Source of the DNA: an uncultured Polaribacter sp.
GTDB lineage: Bacteria > Bacteroidota > Bacteroidia > Flavobacteriales > Flavobacteriaceae
NCBI GenBank assembly: GCA_937936695.1
Contig: CALHCK010000180.1
Coordinates: 1 to 17,727, forward strand
Reading direction: 5' to 3'
DNA: 17,727 nt
This document shows, piece by piece, positions 1 to 7,514 of the stretch. The translations under genes and the position numbers were made by a program. Below the pieces are notes generated by a model, which worked only from the letters and a program-made list of their open reading frames with translations, searched no databases and had not been told where the DNA came from. Positions within the stretch are counted from its first letter, which is position 1. Each line of letters starts with the position of its first letter.

Positions 1-45
1 TTTGATAGGCTTTTAGATAAAAATTTAACTAGTAATAAATATATA

Positions 46-237
46 TTATAATACTCTTACGTTTACTGCGTTTAATCCTTTTCTTCCATCTTGTAAGTCA
101 AATTCAACTTCATCGTTTTCACGAATTTCGTCAACTAATCCTGACACATGTACAAAATGTTCTTTGTTTGTTCCTTCTTCAGTGATAAATCCAAATCCTT
201 TAGACTCATTGAAAAATTTTACGGTACCTTTATTCAT
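46..237 (-). CDS. Cold-shock domain protein (CspA family)
   Basis: A 63-residue single cold-shock domain, a five-stranded OB-fold that binds single-stranded RNA/DNA and acts as an RNA chaperone in the cytoplasm. The sequence opens with the typical GTVKFFNESKGFGFI, which holds the RNP1 motif (KGFGFI, residues 13-18). RNP2 is HFVHVS (residues 27-32), in place of the usual VFVHFS. The length is close to the 65-70 residues usual for the family. The ATG start is unambiguous. The gene stands alone, with a TAnnTTTG promoter element about 55 nt upstream and a leader of roughly 48 nt that contains a small inverted repeat, so post-transcriptional control is possible. Which paralogue it is, and whether it is really cold-induced, cannot be told from the sequence. 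Confidence 0.95.
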   Translation of the reverse strand: MNKGTVKFFNESKGFGFITEEGTNKEHFVHVSGLVDEIRENDEVEFDLQDGRKGLNAVNVRVL

Positions 238-256
238 TATAAAAAATTATTGTGCC

Positions 257-274
257 GCTAATTTAATTATTAGC
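257..274 (-). promoter_or_regulatory. Small hairpin in the csp leader
   Basis: GCTAAT (257-262) and ATTAGC (269-274) form a 6-bp stem with a 6-nt loop. It lies between the predicted transcription start (about 286) and the cold-shock protein start codon (237). Leaders of csp genes in other bacteria fold differently with temperature; whether this AT-rich stem does so is inference. Confidence 0.3.
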
Positions 275-291
275 AACGTTATATAGTTTTA

Positions 292-299
292 CAAATATA
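292..299 (-). promoter_or_regulatory. Bacteroidota -7 promoter element for csp
   Basis: On the minus strand this reads TATATTTG, an exact match to the Bacteroidota -7 consensus TAnnTTTG. It predicts transcription starting near 286 and a leader of about 48 nt. No TTTG -33 box is seen at the usual spacing. Confidence 0.45.
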
Positions 300-353
300 A
301 GACCAATTACTCCAAAACAGGCATAAATTATTGATTTTCTTTAAATTAACTTT

Positions 354-381
354 GTTAAAGCCTATAAACAAAGGCTTTAAC
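354..381 (-). terminator. Hairpin overlapping the stop codon of the flavin oxidoreductase gene
   Basis: GTTAAAGCC (354-362) pairs perfectly with GGCTTTAAC (373-381) around a 10-nt loop. The stop codon lies at 355-357, inside the stem. On the minus strand the downstream sequence (AAAGTTAATTT) is not a clean U-tract, so it is a poor intrinsic terminator; it may instead stabilise the mRNA 3' end. Confidence 0.3.
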
Positions 382-1296
382 AGTATTAAACTCATCAATA
401 ATTTCTTTAAAAACTGCTTTAACCGGCAATATTTTATCAATTACACCTGCTATTTGGCCTATTTCTAGCTCACCATTTTCTATATCTCCTTCAAAAATTC
501 CTTTTTTAGCTCTCCCCTTACCTAACAAATTTTTTAATTCTTGTTTACTTGTATTGTTTTGATACAACTGTTCTATTTGATTATAAAATGAATTTTTTAT
601 TAACCTAACCGGAGCTAGCTCTTTTAAGGTTAACTTGGTATCTCCTTCTTTAACAGCAATAATGCTATCTTTAAAATTCTGATGTGCAGATGATTCTATG
701 GTTGCCGCAAATAAGCTACCAATTTGCACGCCCTCTGCCCCTAAAACCATAGCTGCTAACATTGCTTTTCCAGACGCTACACCACCAGCTGCTATCACAG
801 GAATTTTAACTTCCTTTTTAACCATAGGTATTAACGTAAAAGTGGTAGTTTCTTCACGTCCGTTATGCCCACCTGCTTCAAAACCTTCGCAAACAATAGC
901 ATCTACACCAGCTTTTTCAGCCTTTAAAGCAAATTTAACAGAGCTTACAACATGAACAACTGTAATGCTTTTTTTCTTTAAAAAAGACGTCCAAGTATTG
1001 GGGTTTCCTGCAGAAGTAAAAACTATTTTTATACCTTCATCAACAATAATCTGCATAATCTTATCAATTTCAGGGTATAGCAAAGGCACATTTACTCCAA
1101 AAGGTTTATTAGTTGCGTTTTTACATTTTTTTATATGCTCTTGTAATGTTGACGGGTGCATAGAGCCTGCACCAATTAACCCCAAACCACCTGCATTAGA
1201 AACTGCGGAAGCTAATTTCCAACCAGATACCCATACCATACCTCCTTGTATAATAGGATATTGTATGTTAAATAATTCTGTAATAGAATTCTTCAT
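355..1296 (-). CDS. FMN-dependent nitronate monooxygenase / FabK-like oxidoreductase
   Basis: A 313-residue cytoplasmic TIM-barrel flavoprotein of the 2-nitropropane dioxygenase family. The N-terminus carries YPIIQGGM (residues 13-20) and the AGGLGLIG segment (35-42). The family's active-site motif EGFEAGGHNG is at residues 137-146, with His144. The FMN phosphate-binding parts are AAGGVASG (169-176) and GAEGVQIGS (187-195). The family oxidises alkyl nitronates, but the close relative FabK (enoyl-ACP reductase II) shares the same length and the EGxEAGGHxG motif, and the sequence alone does not settle between them. The start ATG overlaps the stop of the upstream subtilase gene by one base (TAATG), so the two are co-transcribed and probably translationally coupled. 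No biochemical link between them is evident. Confidence 0.85.
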   Translation of the reverse strand: MKNSITELFNIQYPIIQGGMVWVSGWKLASAVSNAGGLGLIGAGSMHPSTLQEHIKKCKNATNKPFGVNVPLLYPEIDKIMQIIVDEGIKIVFTSAGNPNTWTSFLKKKSITVVHVVSSVKFALKAEKAGVDAIVCEGFEAGGHNGREETTTFTLIPMVKKEVKIPVIAAGGVASGKAMLAAMVLGAEGVQIGSLFAATIESSAHQNFKDSIIAVKEGDTKLTLKELAPVRLIKNSFYNQIEQLYQNNTSKQELKNLLGKGRAKKGIFEGDIENGELEIGQIAGVIDKILPVKAVFKEIIDEFNTVKAFVYRL

Positions 1297-2960
1297 TAAT
1301 TTTTTATAAACTTAGAAACTTGTTGTTTTCTATTACTTGTAACTTTTAATAGATACATACCACTAGACAAAAAAGAAACATCAATATTTTTTAAAGTTGA
1401 TAAACTTTGTTCATATACATTTTTCCCTTGAAGTGTAAAAATTTGAATTTTCATTTCTTCTATGGCATTTCTAAAATCAGCAGATATGTTTAACTTATTA
1501 TTAACAGGATTTGGATAGATGTTTAGCTGTTGTGTTTTAGTATTTTTTACAGATAAACTTGTGGTATAATTATTCAAAGCTATTTCAAAATTAGGAATAC
1601 CATAACCAAACCTGTTATCAGGATTTAAATACCGATCTGAAGATTTAAATACAGCCATTTTTAAAAGTTCATTAGAATTCATGGTTTCAGATTGCTCAGA
1701 AAGAGATTCATATCCATTTAAACAAGCCAATAAACCTGCCATAACTGGTCCAGAAAAAGAAGTTCCGCTTGCAGCTATTACACTTCCGCTAGTAGAACCT
1801 ATTAAAGAAGTATTTAATCCTTGGGCAACAATTTCTGGTTTTAATCTTCCATCAAAAGAAGGTCCAAAAGAACTAAAATTAGCTATATTTTTTAAAGCAT
1901 CTACTGCTCCTACACTTATTACAGATGTTGCATCTGCTGGTGCCCCAATGTATTTCCAAGGACTGCTACCACTGTTACCTGCAGAGTTTACAACCAACAT
2001 TCCCCTAGAACTTGCAATTTCGGCTCCTCTAGATATAAAAGTGGTTTTTCCATCCATATCACTATAAGAATAATCATGATTTGAGTTATCAAAAGTAGTA
2101 TACCCTAAAGAAGTATTTAAAACATCTACCCCTAAACTATCAGCTCTTTCAGCTGCTTCTACCCATAAAGTTTCTTCTAGTACTGTCTCGCTTTCTGCTA
2201 TTTCTGTTATAAATAAATAAAATTTAGCATCAGGAGCAGTACCAACAAATTGATCTTTTATATAACCTGCAATTGTAGATAACACTAATGTTCCGTGACT
2301 ATTTCTAGTGTAAAAATTAGAATTTCTATCTGCAAAATTATAACCTCCTAAAATTTGATTATTATCTCTAATTCTCTTAAAACCTTCTAATTTATCTACA
2401 TTAGGAAAACCAGCATCGATAACAGCTATTATTTGATTACTGCCTGTTAAACCTTGTTTATGAAGATAATCTCCTGCCAACATTTTAATTTGGTTTTCAG
2501 CAGCTCCATAATTAAAATCTACAACATTGTTTTTTAATTTATGTAAATGATTTTGTGGTAGTTTCTTTGTTTTCTGTTTTAGTTTAATATTTAATCTTTT
2601 GTCTGCATATTCTATATTTTTTACAAACGATAGATTGGTAACTAATTGATTTAAATTTGCTTCTGTACCTTGTACATGAATCGCATTTAACCATTTAGAC
2701 TTTCCTAAAATTACAATTTGTGGGGTGTTTTTTATTATTGAATAATAAGTAGCATCAATAGGTACATCTTTTTCATCTAAAATTATAGATTTTTTTAATC
2801 TTCTGTCTAAAGCCCTTTTAGAAAGCATAGATAACGGGTTTTCTAAAAAGCTTGATGCTTGTGGTTTATCATTTAAAAACAACCATGCATCATGAGTTGT
2901 TTCTGTTTGAGACCAAATTATGCGAGTTAAAAAAAGAAATAGAACAACAAGCTTTTTCAT
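1296..2960 (-). CDS. Secreted subtilisin-like (S8) serine protease with T9SS sorting domain
   Basis: A 554-residue secreted endopeptidase. The signal peptide is about residues 1-18 (MKKLVVLFLFLTRIIWSQ). Residues about 20-150 look like a propeptide region. The S8 catalytic domain follows: Asp182 in AVIDAGFP, His222 in NSHGTLVLSTIAG, the oxyanion Asn328-type residue in VVNSAGNS, and Ser401 in GTSFSGP. All catalytic residues are present, so it should be active. The last ~75 residues, starting at LNIYPNPVNNKLNI and ending in FIKN, form a type A C-terminal sorting domain (TIGR04183-like), which directs export through the outer membrane by the type IX secretion system, usually with cell-surface anchoring. 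A promoter element lies about 37 nt upstream. It is the first gene of a two-gene unit with the flavin oxidoreductase. Substrate unknown; degradation of environmental protein is likely. Confidence 0.95.
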   Translation of the reverse strand: MKKLVVLFLFLTRIIWSQTETTHDAWLFLNDKPQASSFLENPLSMLSKRALDRRLKKSIILDEKDVPIDATYYSIIKNTPQIVILGKSKWLNAIHVQGTEANLNQLVTNLSFVKNIEYADKRLNIKLKQKTKKLPQNHLHKLKNNVVDFNYGAAENQIKMLAGDYLHKQGLTGSNQIIAVIDAGFPNVDKLEGFKRIRDNNQILGGYNFADRNSNFYTRNSHGTLVLSTIAGYIKDQFVGTAPDAKFYLFITEIAESETVLEETLWVEAAERADSLGVDVLNTSLGYTTFDNSNHDYSYSDMDGKTTFISRGAEIASSRGMLVVNSAGNSGSSPWKYIGAPADATSVISVGAVDALKNIANFSSFGPSFDGRLKPEIVAQGLNTSLIGSTSGSVIAASGTSFSGPVMAGLLACLNGYESLSEQSETMNSNELLKMAVFKSSDRYLNPDNRFGYGIPNFEIALNNYTTSLSVKNTKTQQLNIYPNPVNNKLNISADFRNAIEEMKIQIFTLQGKNVYEQSLSTLKNIDVSFLSSGMYLLKVTSNRKQQVSKFIKN

Positions 2961-2996
2961 AAATTAAATATTTATATAAAAATACATAATTTATAC

Positions 2997-3004
2997 CAAA
3001 TGTA
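2997..3004 (-). promoter_or_regulatory. Bacteroidota -7 promoter element for the subtilase unit
   Basis: The minus strand reads TACATTTG, an exact TAnnTTTG match, just past the mnmA stop codon. It predicts a start near 2991 and a leader of about 30 nt, so the subtilase pair can be transcribed separately from mnmA. No clear -33 box. Confidence 0.45.
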
Positions 3005-3008
3005 TTCT

Positions 3009-4196
3009 TTAAGCAATAACACCAGAGCCTAACAACTCTTCATTAAGATACCATGCTACAAATTGACCTTCTTGTATAGCAGATTGTTTATTTTTAAATG
3101 CTACAAACAACCCAGATTTTACTTTATATAAAGTAGCTATTTCTAATTTTTGTCTGTAACGAATTCTTGCTTCTACAAGCATGGTTTCGCCATCTTTTAA
3201 AAACAAATCTTCTCTAATCCAATGCATTTCTTCATTAGAAACAAAAAGTACATTTCTATACAATCCTGGGTGACTTTTACCTTCTCCTGTATAAATAACA
3301 TTTTCATGTACATCTGTTTCTATAACATACAATGCTTCTTTAGTACCTCCAACATTTAGGCCTTTACGCTGCCCTTTTGTAAAATAATGAGCTCCTTGGT
3401 GTTTGCCCACTACTTTTCCATCTTCTTTATTGTATTTGTGTTTTGTAGATAAATAAGTAAGTTCTTCTTCTTTATTTTTAAAATTAGGCAACTCTTTAGT
3501 GTAACTATAAAAATCAGACGAAATGGTTACAATTACCCCCTCTTTTGGTTGTAATTTTTGTTGTAAAAATTCTGGCAAACGCACTTTACCTATAAAGCAC
3601 AAACCTTGAGAATCTTTTTTCTCTGCCGTTATTAAATCTGCCTCTTTTGCTATTTCTCTAACTTCTGGTTTGGTTAATTCACCTATAGGAAATAATGCTT
3701 TTGTTAATTGTTCTTGAGAGAGTTGACATAAAAAATAAGACTGATCTTTATTGATGTCTTTTCCTGCTAATAATTTATAAACAGGTTTACCATCTATTAT
3801 TTCTTCGTCTTTTCTACAATAATGACCTGTAGCCACATAATCTGCACCCAACTTTAAAGCAATGTCCATAAAAACATCAAACTTTATTTCTCTGTTACAA
3901 AGCACATCTGGGTTTGGTGTTCTTCCTTTTGCGTATTCTGCAAACATATAATCTACAATACGCTCTTTGTATTGCTCACTTAAATCTACTACTTGAAAAG
4001 GTATGCCTAATTTTTCTGCCACTATCATAGCATCATTACTATCTTCTAACCAAGGGCATTCGTTAGAAATAGTTACAGAATCATCGTGCCAATTTTTCAT
4101 AAAAAGCCCAATAACTTCATAACCTTGCTCTTTTAATAAATGTGCTGTAACACTAGAATCTACACCACCAGAAAGACCTACAACTACTCTTTTCAT
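3009..4196 (-). CDS. mnmA: tRNA-specific 2-thiouridylase MnmA
   Basis: A 395-residue enzyme that puts sulfur on C2 of the wobble uridine (U34) in tRNA-Lys, -Glu and -Gln, using ATP to adenylate the uridine and persulfide sulfur from a relay. The PP-loop SGGVDSS is at residues 9-15. The two catalytic cysteines are Cys100 (DVLCNREIKF) and Cys200 (QGLCFIGK), matching the pair known in E. coli (Cys102/Cys199). TGHY (123-126) and KDQSYFL (150-156) are further family signatures, and the C-terminal beta-barrel domain is complete. The length is slightly above the usual ~365 because of an insertion near residues 225-260 (ISSDFYSYTKELPN onward). The ATG start is well supported by the MKRVVVGLSGG opening. 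It is probably transcribed alone. Confidence 0.97.
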   Translation of the reverse strand: MKRVVVGLSGGVDSSVTAHLLKEQGYEVIGLFMKNWHDDSVTISNECPWLEDSNDAMIVAEKLGIPFQVVDLSEQYKERIVDYMFAEYAKGRTPNPDVLCNREIKFDVFMDIALKLGADYVATGHYCRKDEEIIDGKPVYKLLAGKDINKDQSYFLCQLSQEQLTKALFPIGELTKPEVREIAKEADLITAEKKDSQGLCFIGKVRLPEFLQQKLQPKEGVIVTISSDFYSYTKELPNFKNKEEELTYLSTKHKYNKEDGKVVGKHQGAHYFTKGQRKGLNVGGTKEALYVIETDVHENVIYTGEGKSHPGLYRNVLFVSNEEMHWIREDLFLKDGETMLVEARIRYRQKLEIATLYKVKSGLFVAFKNKQSAIQEGQFVAWYLNEELLGSGVIA

Positions 4197-4213
4197 TCTT
4201 TAAGTTTAAGCTG

Positions 4214-4221
4214 CAAAATTA
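4214..4221 (-). promoter_or_regulatory. Bacteroidota -7 promoter element for mnmA
   Basis: The minus strand reads TAATTTTG, an exact TAnnTTTG match, placing transcription start near 4208 with a leader of about 11 nt. A TTTG lies only 9 nt further upstream, too close to serve as a normal -33 box. Confidence 0.45.
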
Positions 4222-4270
4222 CAATTTTTGCAAAGAGTTTTCTTGTTAAAAATACAATAGATAATTAATT

Positions 4271-4990
4271 TTATTTTTCTTCTAATTGTATATCTGTACT
4301 TTTATCAAACTTTTTCTTCTTTTTAAGATCTTCTTCTGTGGCTAATTCTCCATCTAAATAATACTCCCATTTTCCAAAACGCTTACCATGTTTGTACGTT
4401 CCGGTTTCTTTTAAATCTCCATTTAGCTCAAAGTACTTTGCTACACCATGTGCGTTACCTTCTAAATAATTTACTTCTTCAATTAAAACTCCGTTACTAG
4501 CATATTTACTTAAAGTACCATCTAGCAAACCATTTTTATAAACAGCAAATTCAGTCACTTGTCCATCAGGATAATATACTAATTGCTCACCCTCTAATTT
4601 ACCATTTACATAATTCTCTTCAGACATAACCTTTCCTGTTGGGTAGAAGTATTTCCAAATTCCAGTTCTTTTTTTGTCAATCATATATCCTTCAGACTCT
4701 TTTACTCCATTAATGGTGTAAAATTCAACAAATAAAGAATCGTTAGAATATGTTTTTTTTACGATAGGATAATCTGAAGATACCATACTAAAAAATTTAA
4801 AAACACCAATTTCTTTACCGTTTTTAAACTCTCCCTTATAACGAATATTACCGTTATCATATTTTTTAACCCAAACTCCTGTTCTTTGGTTGTTCTCGTC
4901 TAGTTTGTTTACTTGAGAATACAGATTTTTACTTGAAAAAAAACAAATAAAAACTACACATACAAAAATTAGTCTTTTTATATTTAGCAT
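4271..4990 (-). CDS. Exported YwqK/MORN-like repeat protein
   Basis: A 239-residue protein with an N-terminal signal peptide or anchor (hydrophobic residues about 8-25, then SQ) followed by repeated units of roughly 22-24 residues. Each unit has the MORN-like pattern of a turn (YDNG, YPTG, YPDG, YASNG, ELNG), then a strand and G-x-W/G-x-x-x-Y. At least six units are visible: around NGNIRYKGEF, GIWKYFYPTGK, GEQLVYYPDG, GTLSKYASNG, GVAKYFELNG and GKWEYYLDGE. The tail is Lys/Glu-rich. The family is often labelled 'toxin-antitoxin system YwqK family antitoxin', but no toxin gene is adjacent, and the signal peptide points to the periplasm or surface. Its role is unknown; the repeats suggest a structural or binding scaffold. 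It is divergently transcribed from the gene at 5024, with only 33 nt between them. Confidence 0.8.
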   Translation of the reverse strand: MLNIKRLIFVCVVFICFFSSKNLYSQVNKLDENNQRTGVWVKKYDNGNIRYKGEFKNGKEIGVFKFFSMVSSDYPIVKKTYSNDSLFVEFYTINGVKESEGYMIDKKRTGIWKYFYPTGKVMSEENYVNGKLEGEQLVYYPDGQVTEFAVYKNGLLDGTLSKYASNGVLIEEVNYLEGNAHGVAKYFELNGDLKETGTYKHGKRFGKWEYYLDGELATEEDLKKKKKFDKSTDIQLEEK

Positions 4991-5007
4991 ATTAAAGAAT
5001 TTTAGAA

Positions 5008-5015
5008 CAAATATA
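5008..5015 (-). promoter_or_regulatory. Bacteroidota -7 promoter element for the YwqK-like gene
   Basis: The minus strand reads TATATTTG, an exact TAnnTTTG match. The predicted start is near 5002, giving a leader of about 12 nt. The element sits in the 33-nt gap between divergent genes, so its upstream part must overlap the 5' end of the plus-strand gene. Confidence 0.45.
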
Positions 5016-5023
5016 CATTAATA

Positions 5024-5620
5024 GTGGTAAAAAAACACCTACTTTTCTTAACTGAGCAACTCCATTTAATGGAAAACCCTAAAATAGAAAATCGTCAAAA
5101 AGTTGCAAATATTATATTACAAGACAAAAAACTATTTAAAACACTGATTTTCATTACTTTTAATATTGATGATAAACTTTCTATTAAAGCTGCTTGGATT
5201 TTAGAATGGATTTGTACGCATCATCATTTAACATGGATTTTACCTTACATAGATCTTTTTTCTGAGAAAATTAACACTGTAAAGTATGATAGTGCTATTA
5301 GACCCTGTGCAAAAATATGCGCACAATTGGCAGAAGAATATCATGCAAAAAACAACAGTAAAGTTAAAAAAGCAATAACCAACACTCATATTCAACGTTT
5401 TATTGAAACAGGGTTTGATTGGTTAATTACTCCTCAAAAAATAGCTGTTAGAGCTTATAGTATGAATTTTTTATACTATTGGGGATTGGATGAAAAATGG
5501 GTTCATCCAGAATTAAAACACTTAATAGAAACTAAAATCATTCACGAAAGCAAAGGCTGTAAAGCAAGAGGAAACATCATTTTAGCAATGATAGAAAAAT
5601 CACAAAAATCCGCTTTATAA
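5024..5620 (+). CDS. Conserved helical-repeat protein upstream of purB
   Basis: A 198-residue cytoplasmic protein with no signal peptide, predominantly helical. The segment IDDKLSIKAAWILEWICTHH (residues 48-67) looks like a HEAT-type helical hairpin, and a second helical segment covers residues about 135-155. The start used here is GTG; the first ATG is at 5069 (residue 16). From memory, relatives in other Flavobacteriia begin about 12-15 residues before the conserved NR-x-K-x-A-x-x-I/V block, which favours the GTG. Genes like this are commonly found directly before purB in this class and are sometimes labelled 'adenylosuccinate lyase' by position alone; nothing in the sequence resembles PurB. 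The function is unknown; HEAT-like helices suggest protein binding. The stop is 45 nt before purB. Confidence 0.7.
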   Translation: MVKKHLLFLTEQLHLMENPKIENRQKVANIILQDKKLFKTLIFITFNIDDKLSIKAAWILEWICTHHHLTWILPYIDLFSEKINTVKYDSAIRPCAKICAQLAEEYHAKNNSKVKKAITNTHIQRFIETGFDWLITPQKIAVRAYSMNFLYYWGLDEKWVHPELKHLIETKIIHESKGCKARGNIILAMIEKSQKSAL

Positions 5621-5635
5621 ATCTGTTAAATTGAC

Positions 5636-5643
5636 TACTTTTG
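5636..5643 (+). promoter_or_regulatory. Bacteroidota -7 promoter element for purB
   Basis: TACTTTTG is an exact TAnnTTTG match, placing transcription start near 5649 and a leader of about 16 nt before the purB ATG. purB may therefore have its own promoter besides read-through from the gene upstream. No clear -33 box. Confidence 0.45.
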
Positions 5644-5665
5644 TAGCTCATATACAGAAATTAAA

Positions 5666-7009
5666 ATGAACTTAACACAATTAAATGCCATATCTCCTAT
5701 AGATGGCCGTTACAGAGGTAAAATAGCTAGTTTAGCAAATTACTTTTCAGAAGAAGCTTTAATAAAATATAGAGTTCGTGTAGAAATAGAATATTTTATT
5801 GCTTTATGCGAAATTCCGTTACCACAATTAGCAGATTTTAATACTGCTTTGTTTGATGATTTACGTAACATATACATAAATTTTACGGCAGAAGATGCTC
5901 AAAAAATTAAGGATATTGAAAAAGTAACCAATCATGATGTAAAAGCTGTTGAATACTTTATCAAAGAAAAATTTGATGCGTTAGGTTTACAAAAAGATAA
6001 AGAATTTATTCATTTTGGTTTAACTTCTCAAGATATTAACAATACTGCTATTCCGCTTTCTATTAAAGAAGCAATGAATGATGTTTTTGTACCAAGTTAT
6101 TTAGAGGTTTTAGCTAAATTAGAAGAATTAGTAATAGAATGGAAAGACATTTCTATGTTGGCAAGAACTCATGGTCAGCCAGCTTCTCCTACAAGATTAG
6201 GTAAAGAAATTGATGTTTTTGTTACTAGACTAAAAGAGCAATTTAATTTATTAAATGATATACCAAGTGCGGCTAAATTTGGTGGTGCTACAGGTAATTA
6301 TAATGCTCACAAAGTAGCTTACCCAACTACAGATTGGAAAGCTTTTGGAAATAAATTTGTACAAGAAAAGTTAGGTTTACACCACTCTTTCCCTACCACT
6401 CAAATAGAGCACTACGATCATATGGCTGCTTTGTTTGATACTCTTAAACGTATTAACACAATTATCATAGATTTAGATAGAGATTTTTGGACGTACGTTT
6501 CTATGGATTACTTTAAGCAAAAAATTAAAGCCGGAGAGGTTGGTTCTTCTGCAATGCCACATAAAGTAAACCCTATAGATTTTGAAAATTCTGAAGGTAA
6601 TTTAGGAATAGCTAATGCTATTTTTGAACATTTATCTGCAAAATTACCAATTTCTCGTTTACAGAGAGATTTAACAGATAGCACAGTATTACGTAATGTT
6701 GGTGTACCGTTTGGTCATACAATTATTGCTTTTACATCTACTTTAAAAGGTTTAAATAAATTATTGTTAAACAAAGAAAAGTTTGAACAAGATTTAGAAA
6801 ACAATTGGGCTGTTGTTGCAGAGGCTATTCAAACTATTTTAAGAAGAGAAGCCTACCCTAACCCTTATGAAGCGTTAAAAGGTTTAACTAGAACGAACGA
6901 AAAAATTAATCAAAATTCAATTGCTAATTTTATAGATACTCTAGAAGTGTCTGACGCGATTAAAGAAGAATTAAAAGCAATTACACCTGCAAATTATACA
7001 GGTATATAA
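5666..7009 (+). CDS. purB: Adenylosuccinate lyase
   Basis: A 447-residue cytoplasmic homotetrameric lyase of the fumarase/aspartase superfamily. It acts twice in purine synthesis, releasing fumarate from SAICAR to give AICAR, and from adenylosuccinate to give AMP. The superfamily signature GSSAMPHKVNP is at residues 293-303; its serines on the mobile loop act as the general base. THGQPASPT (168-176) holds the general acid His169, and LTSQDINNTA (119-128) is the substrate-binding stretch. The N-terminal NAISPIDGRYRGK is typical of the longer E. coli-like PurB form. Length and ends are normal. It lies between a conserved HEAT-like gene and a small lipoprotein gene, 14 nt downstream. Confidence 0.98.
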   Translation: MNLTQLNAISPIDGRYRGKIASLANYFSEEALIKYRVRVEIEYFIALCEIPLPQLADFNTALFDDLRNIYINFTAEDAQKIKDIEKVTNHDVKAVEYFIKEKFDALGLQKDKEFIHFGLTSQDINNTAIPLSIKEAMNDVFVPSYLEVLAKLEELVIEWKDISMLARTHGQPASPTRLGKEIDVFVTRLKEQFNLLNDIPSAAKFGGATGNYNAHKVAYPTTDWKAFGNKFVQEKLGLHHSFPTTQIEHYDHMAALFDTLKRINTIIIDLDRDFWTYVSMDYFKQKIKAGEVGSSAMPHKVNPIDFENSEGNLGIANAIFEHLSAKLPISRLQRDLTDSTVLRNVGVPFGHTIIAFTSTLKGLNKLLLNKEKFEQDLENNWAVVAEAIQTILRREAYPNPYEALKGLTRTNEKINQNSIANFIDTLEVSDAIKEELKAITPANYTGI

Positions 7010-7023
7010 CTTAACACAAAACC

Positions 7024-7494
7024 ATGACTGTAAAGAAAAAAGATAGTTTCATTTTAAGTGCACCAAAAGCAAAAAGAATGTTTGTATTTCTTTTTTCTTT
7101 ACTTATGGTTCTTATATCATCTTGTAAATCTGAAATTAAAGACAATTCAGACCGTTTTAAAAAAGGTGTTTTTGAAATTCCTGCTGGTAAAGGATATAGT
7201 AAAACAATTATTACAAGAGTAGATAGTCTTCAAATTGAAGAGTATGAAAAAATTATAAATATTTCTAATGATAGTGCTTCTGGTATAAAAAGGGTAAAAC
7301 ATATAGATACTTTGTATATTAAATGGAAAAATAACTTCTTTTACAGTTTAAAGCTTAAATCGCCTAAAAAACAATTAGATAGAGACGCTATTTATGTTCA
7401 AATAACAAATGTTTCTGAAAATTCTTACGATTTTTCTGCAAAGGTTGGTTTTAGTAAATTTAAAACAGACGGAACTATATACAAAATTAAGTAA
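7024..7494 (+). CDS. Small lipoprotein downstream of purB
   Basis: A 156-residue predicted lipoprotein. A hydrophobic stretch (residues 19-31) ends in the lipobox LISSC, with Cys34 as the lipid-anchored residue. If translation starts at the second ATG (7078, residue 19), the signal peptide would be a more normal 15 residues, so the start is uncertain. The mature part is small, strand-rich and basic (FKKGVFEIP, IYVQITNVSENSYDFSAKVG), with no known catalytic motif. It resembles short flavobacterial lipoproteins that databases mislabel 'DNA topoisomerase IV'; there is no topoisomerase sequence here. It is probably co-transcribed with purB (14-nt gap). Function unknown. Confidence 0.75.
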   Translation: MTVKKKDSFILSAPKAKRMFVFLFSLLMVLISSCKSEIKDNSDRFKKGVFEIPAGKGYSKTIITRVDSLQIEEYEKIINISNDSASGIKRVKHIDTLYIKWKNNFFYSLKLKSPKKQLDRDAIYVQITNVSENSYDFSAKVGFSKFKTDGTIYKIK

Positions 7495-7501
7495 TAATAC
7501 G

Positions 7502-7509
7502 TATATTTG
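7502..7509 (+). promoter_or_regulatory. Bacteroidota -7 promoter element for the small ORF / TonB cassette
   Basis: TATATTTG is an exact TAnnTTTG match beginning 7 nt after the stop of the preceding lipoprotein gene. Transcription would begin at about 7514-7516, right at the proposed ATT start codon (7515), so the transcript could be leaderless. No -33 box at normal spacing. Confidence 0.45.
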
Positions 7510-7514
7510 CGGTC

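Noticed and set aside
1..45. Possible terminator or gene after the cold-shock gene at the left edge
   Set aside because: AT-rich sequence with no convincing inverted repeat; too short to judge.
698..1309. Plus-strand open frames opposite the flavin oxidoreductase
   Set aside because: They lie antisense to a well-supported enzyme, have no family features and no promoter; they are compositional shadows.
1681..2067. Plus-strand open frame of 128 codons inside the subtilase gene
   Set aside because: Antisense to the catalytic domain including the Ser401 region; no recognisable motifs.
4271..4990. Toxin-antitoxin locus based on the YwqK 'antitoxin' name
   Set aside because: No toxin-like small gene is adjacent, and the protein has a signal peptide, so the label is not supported here.
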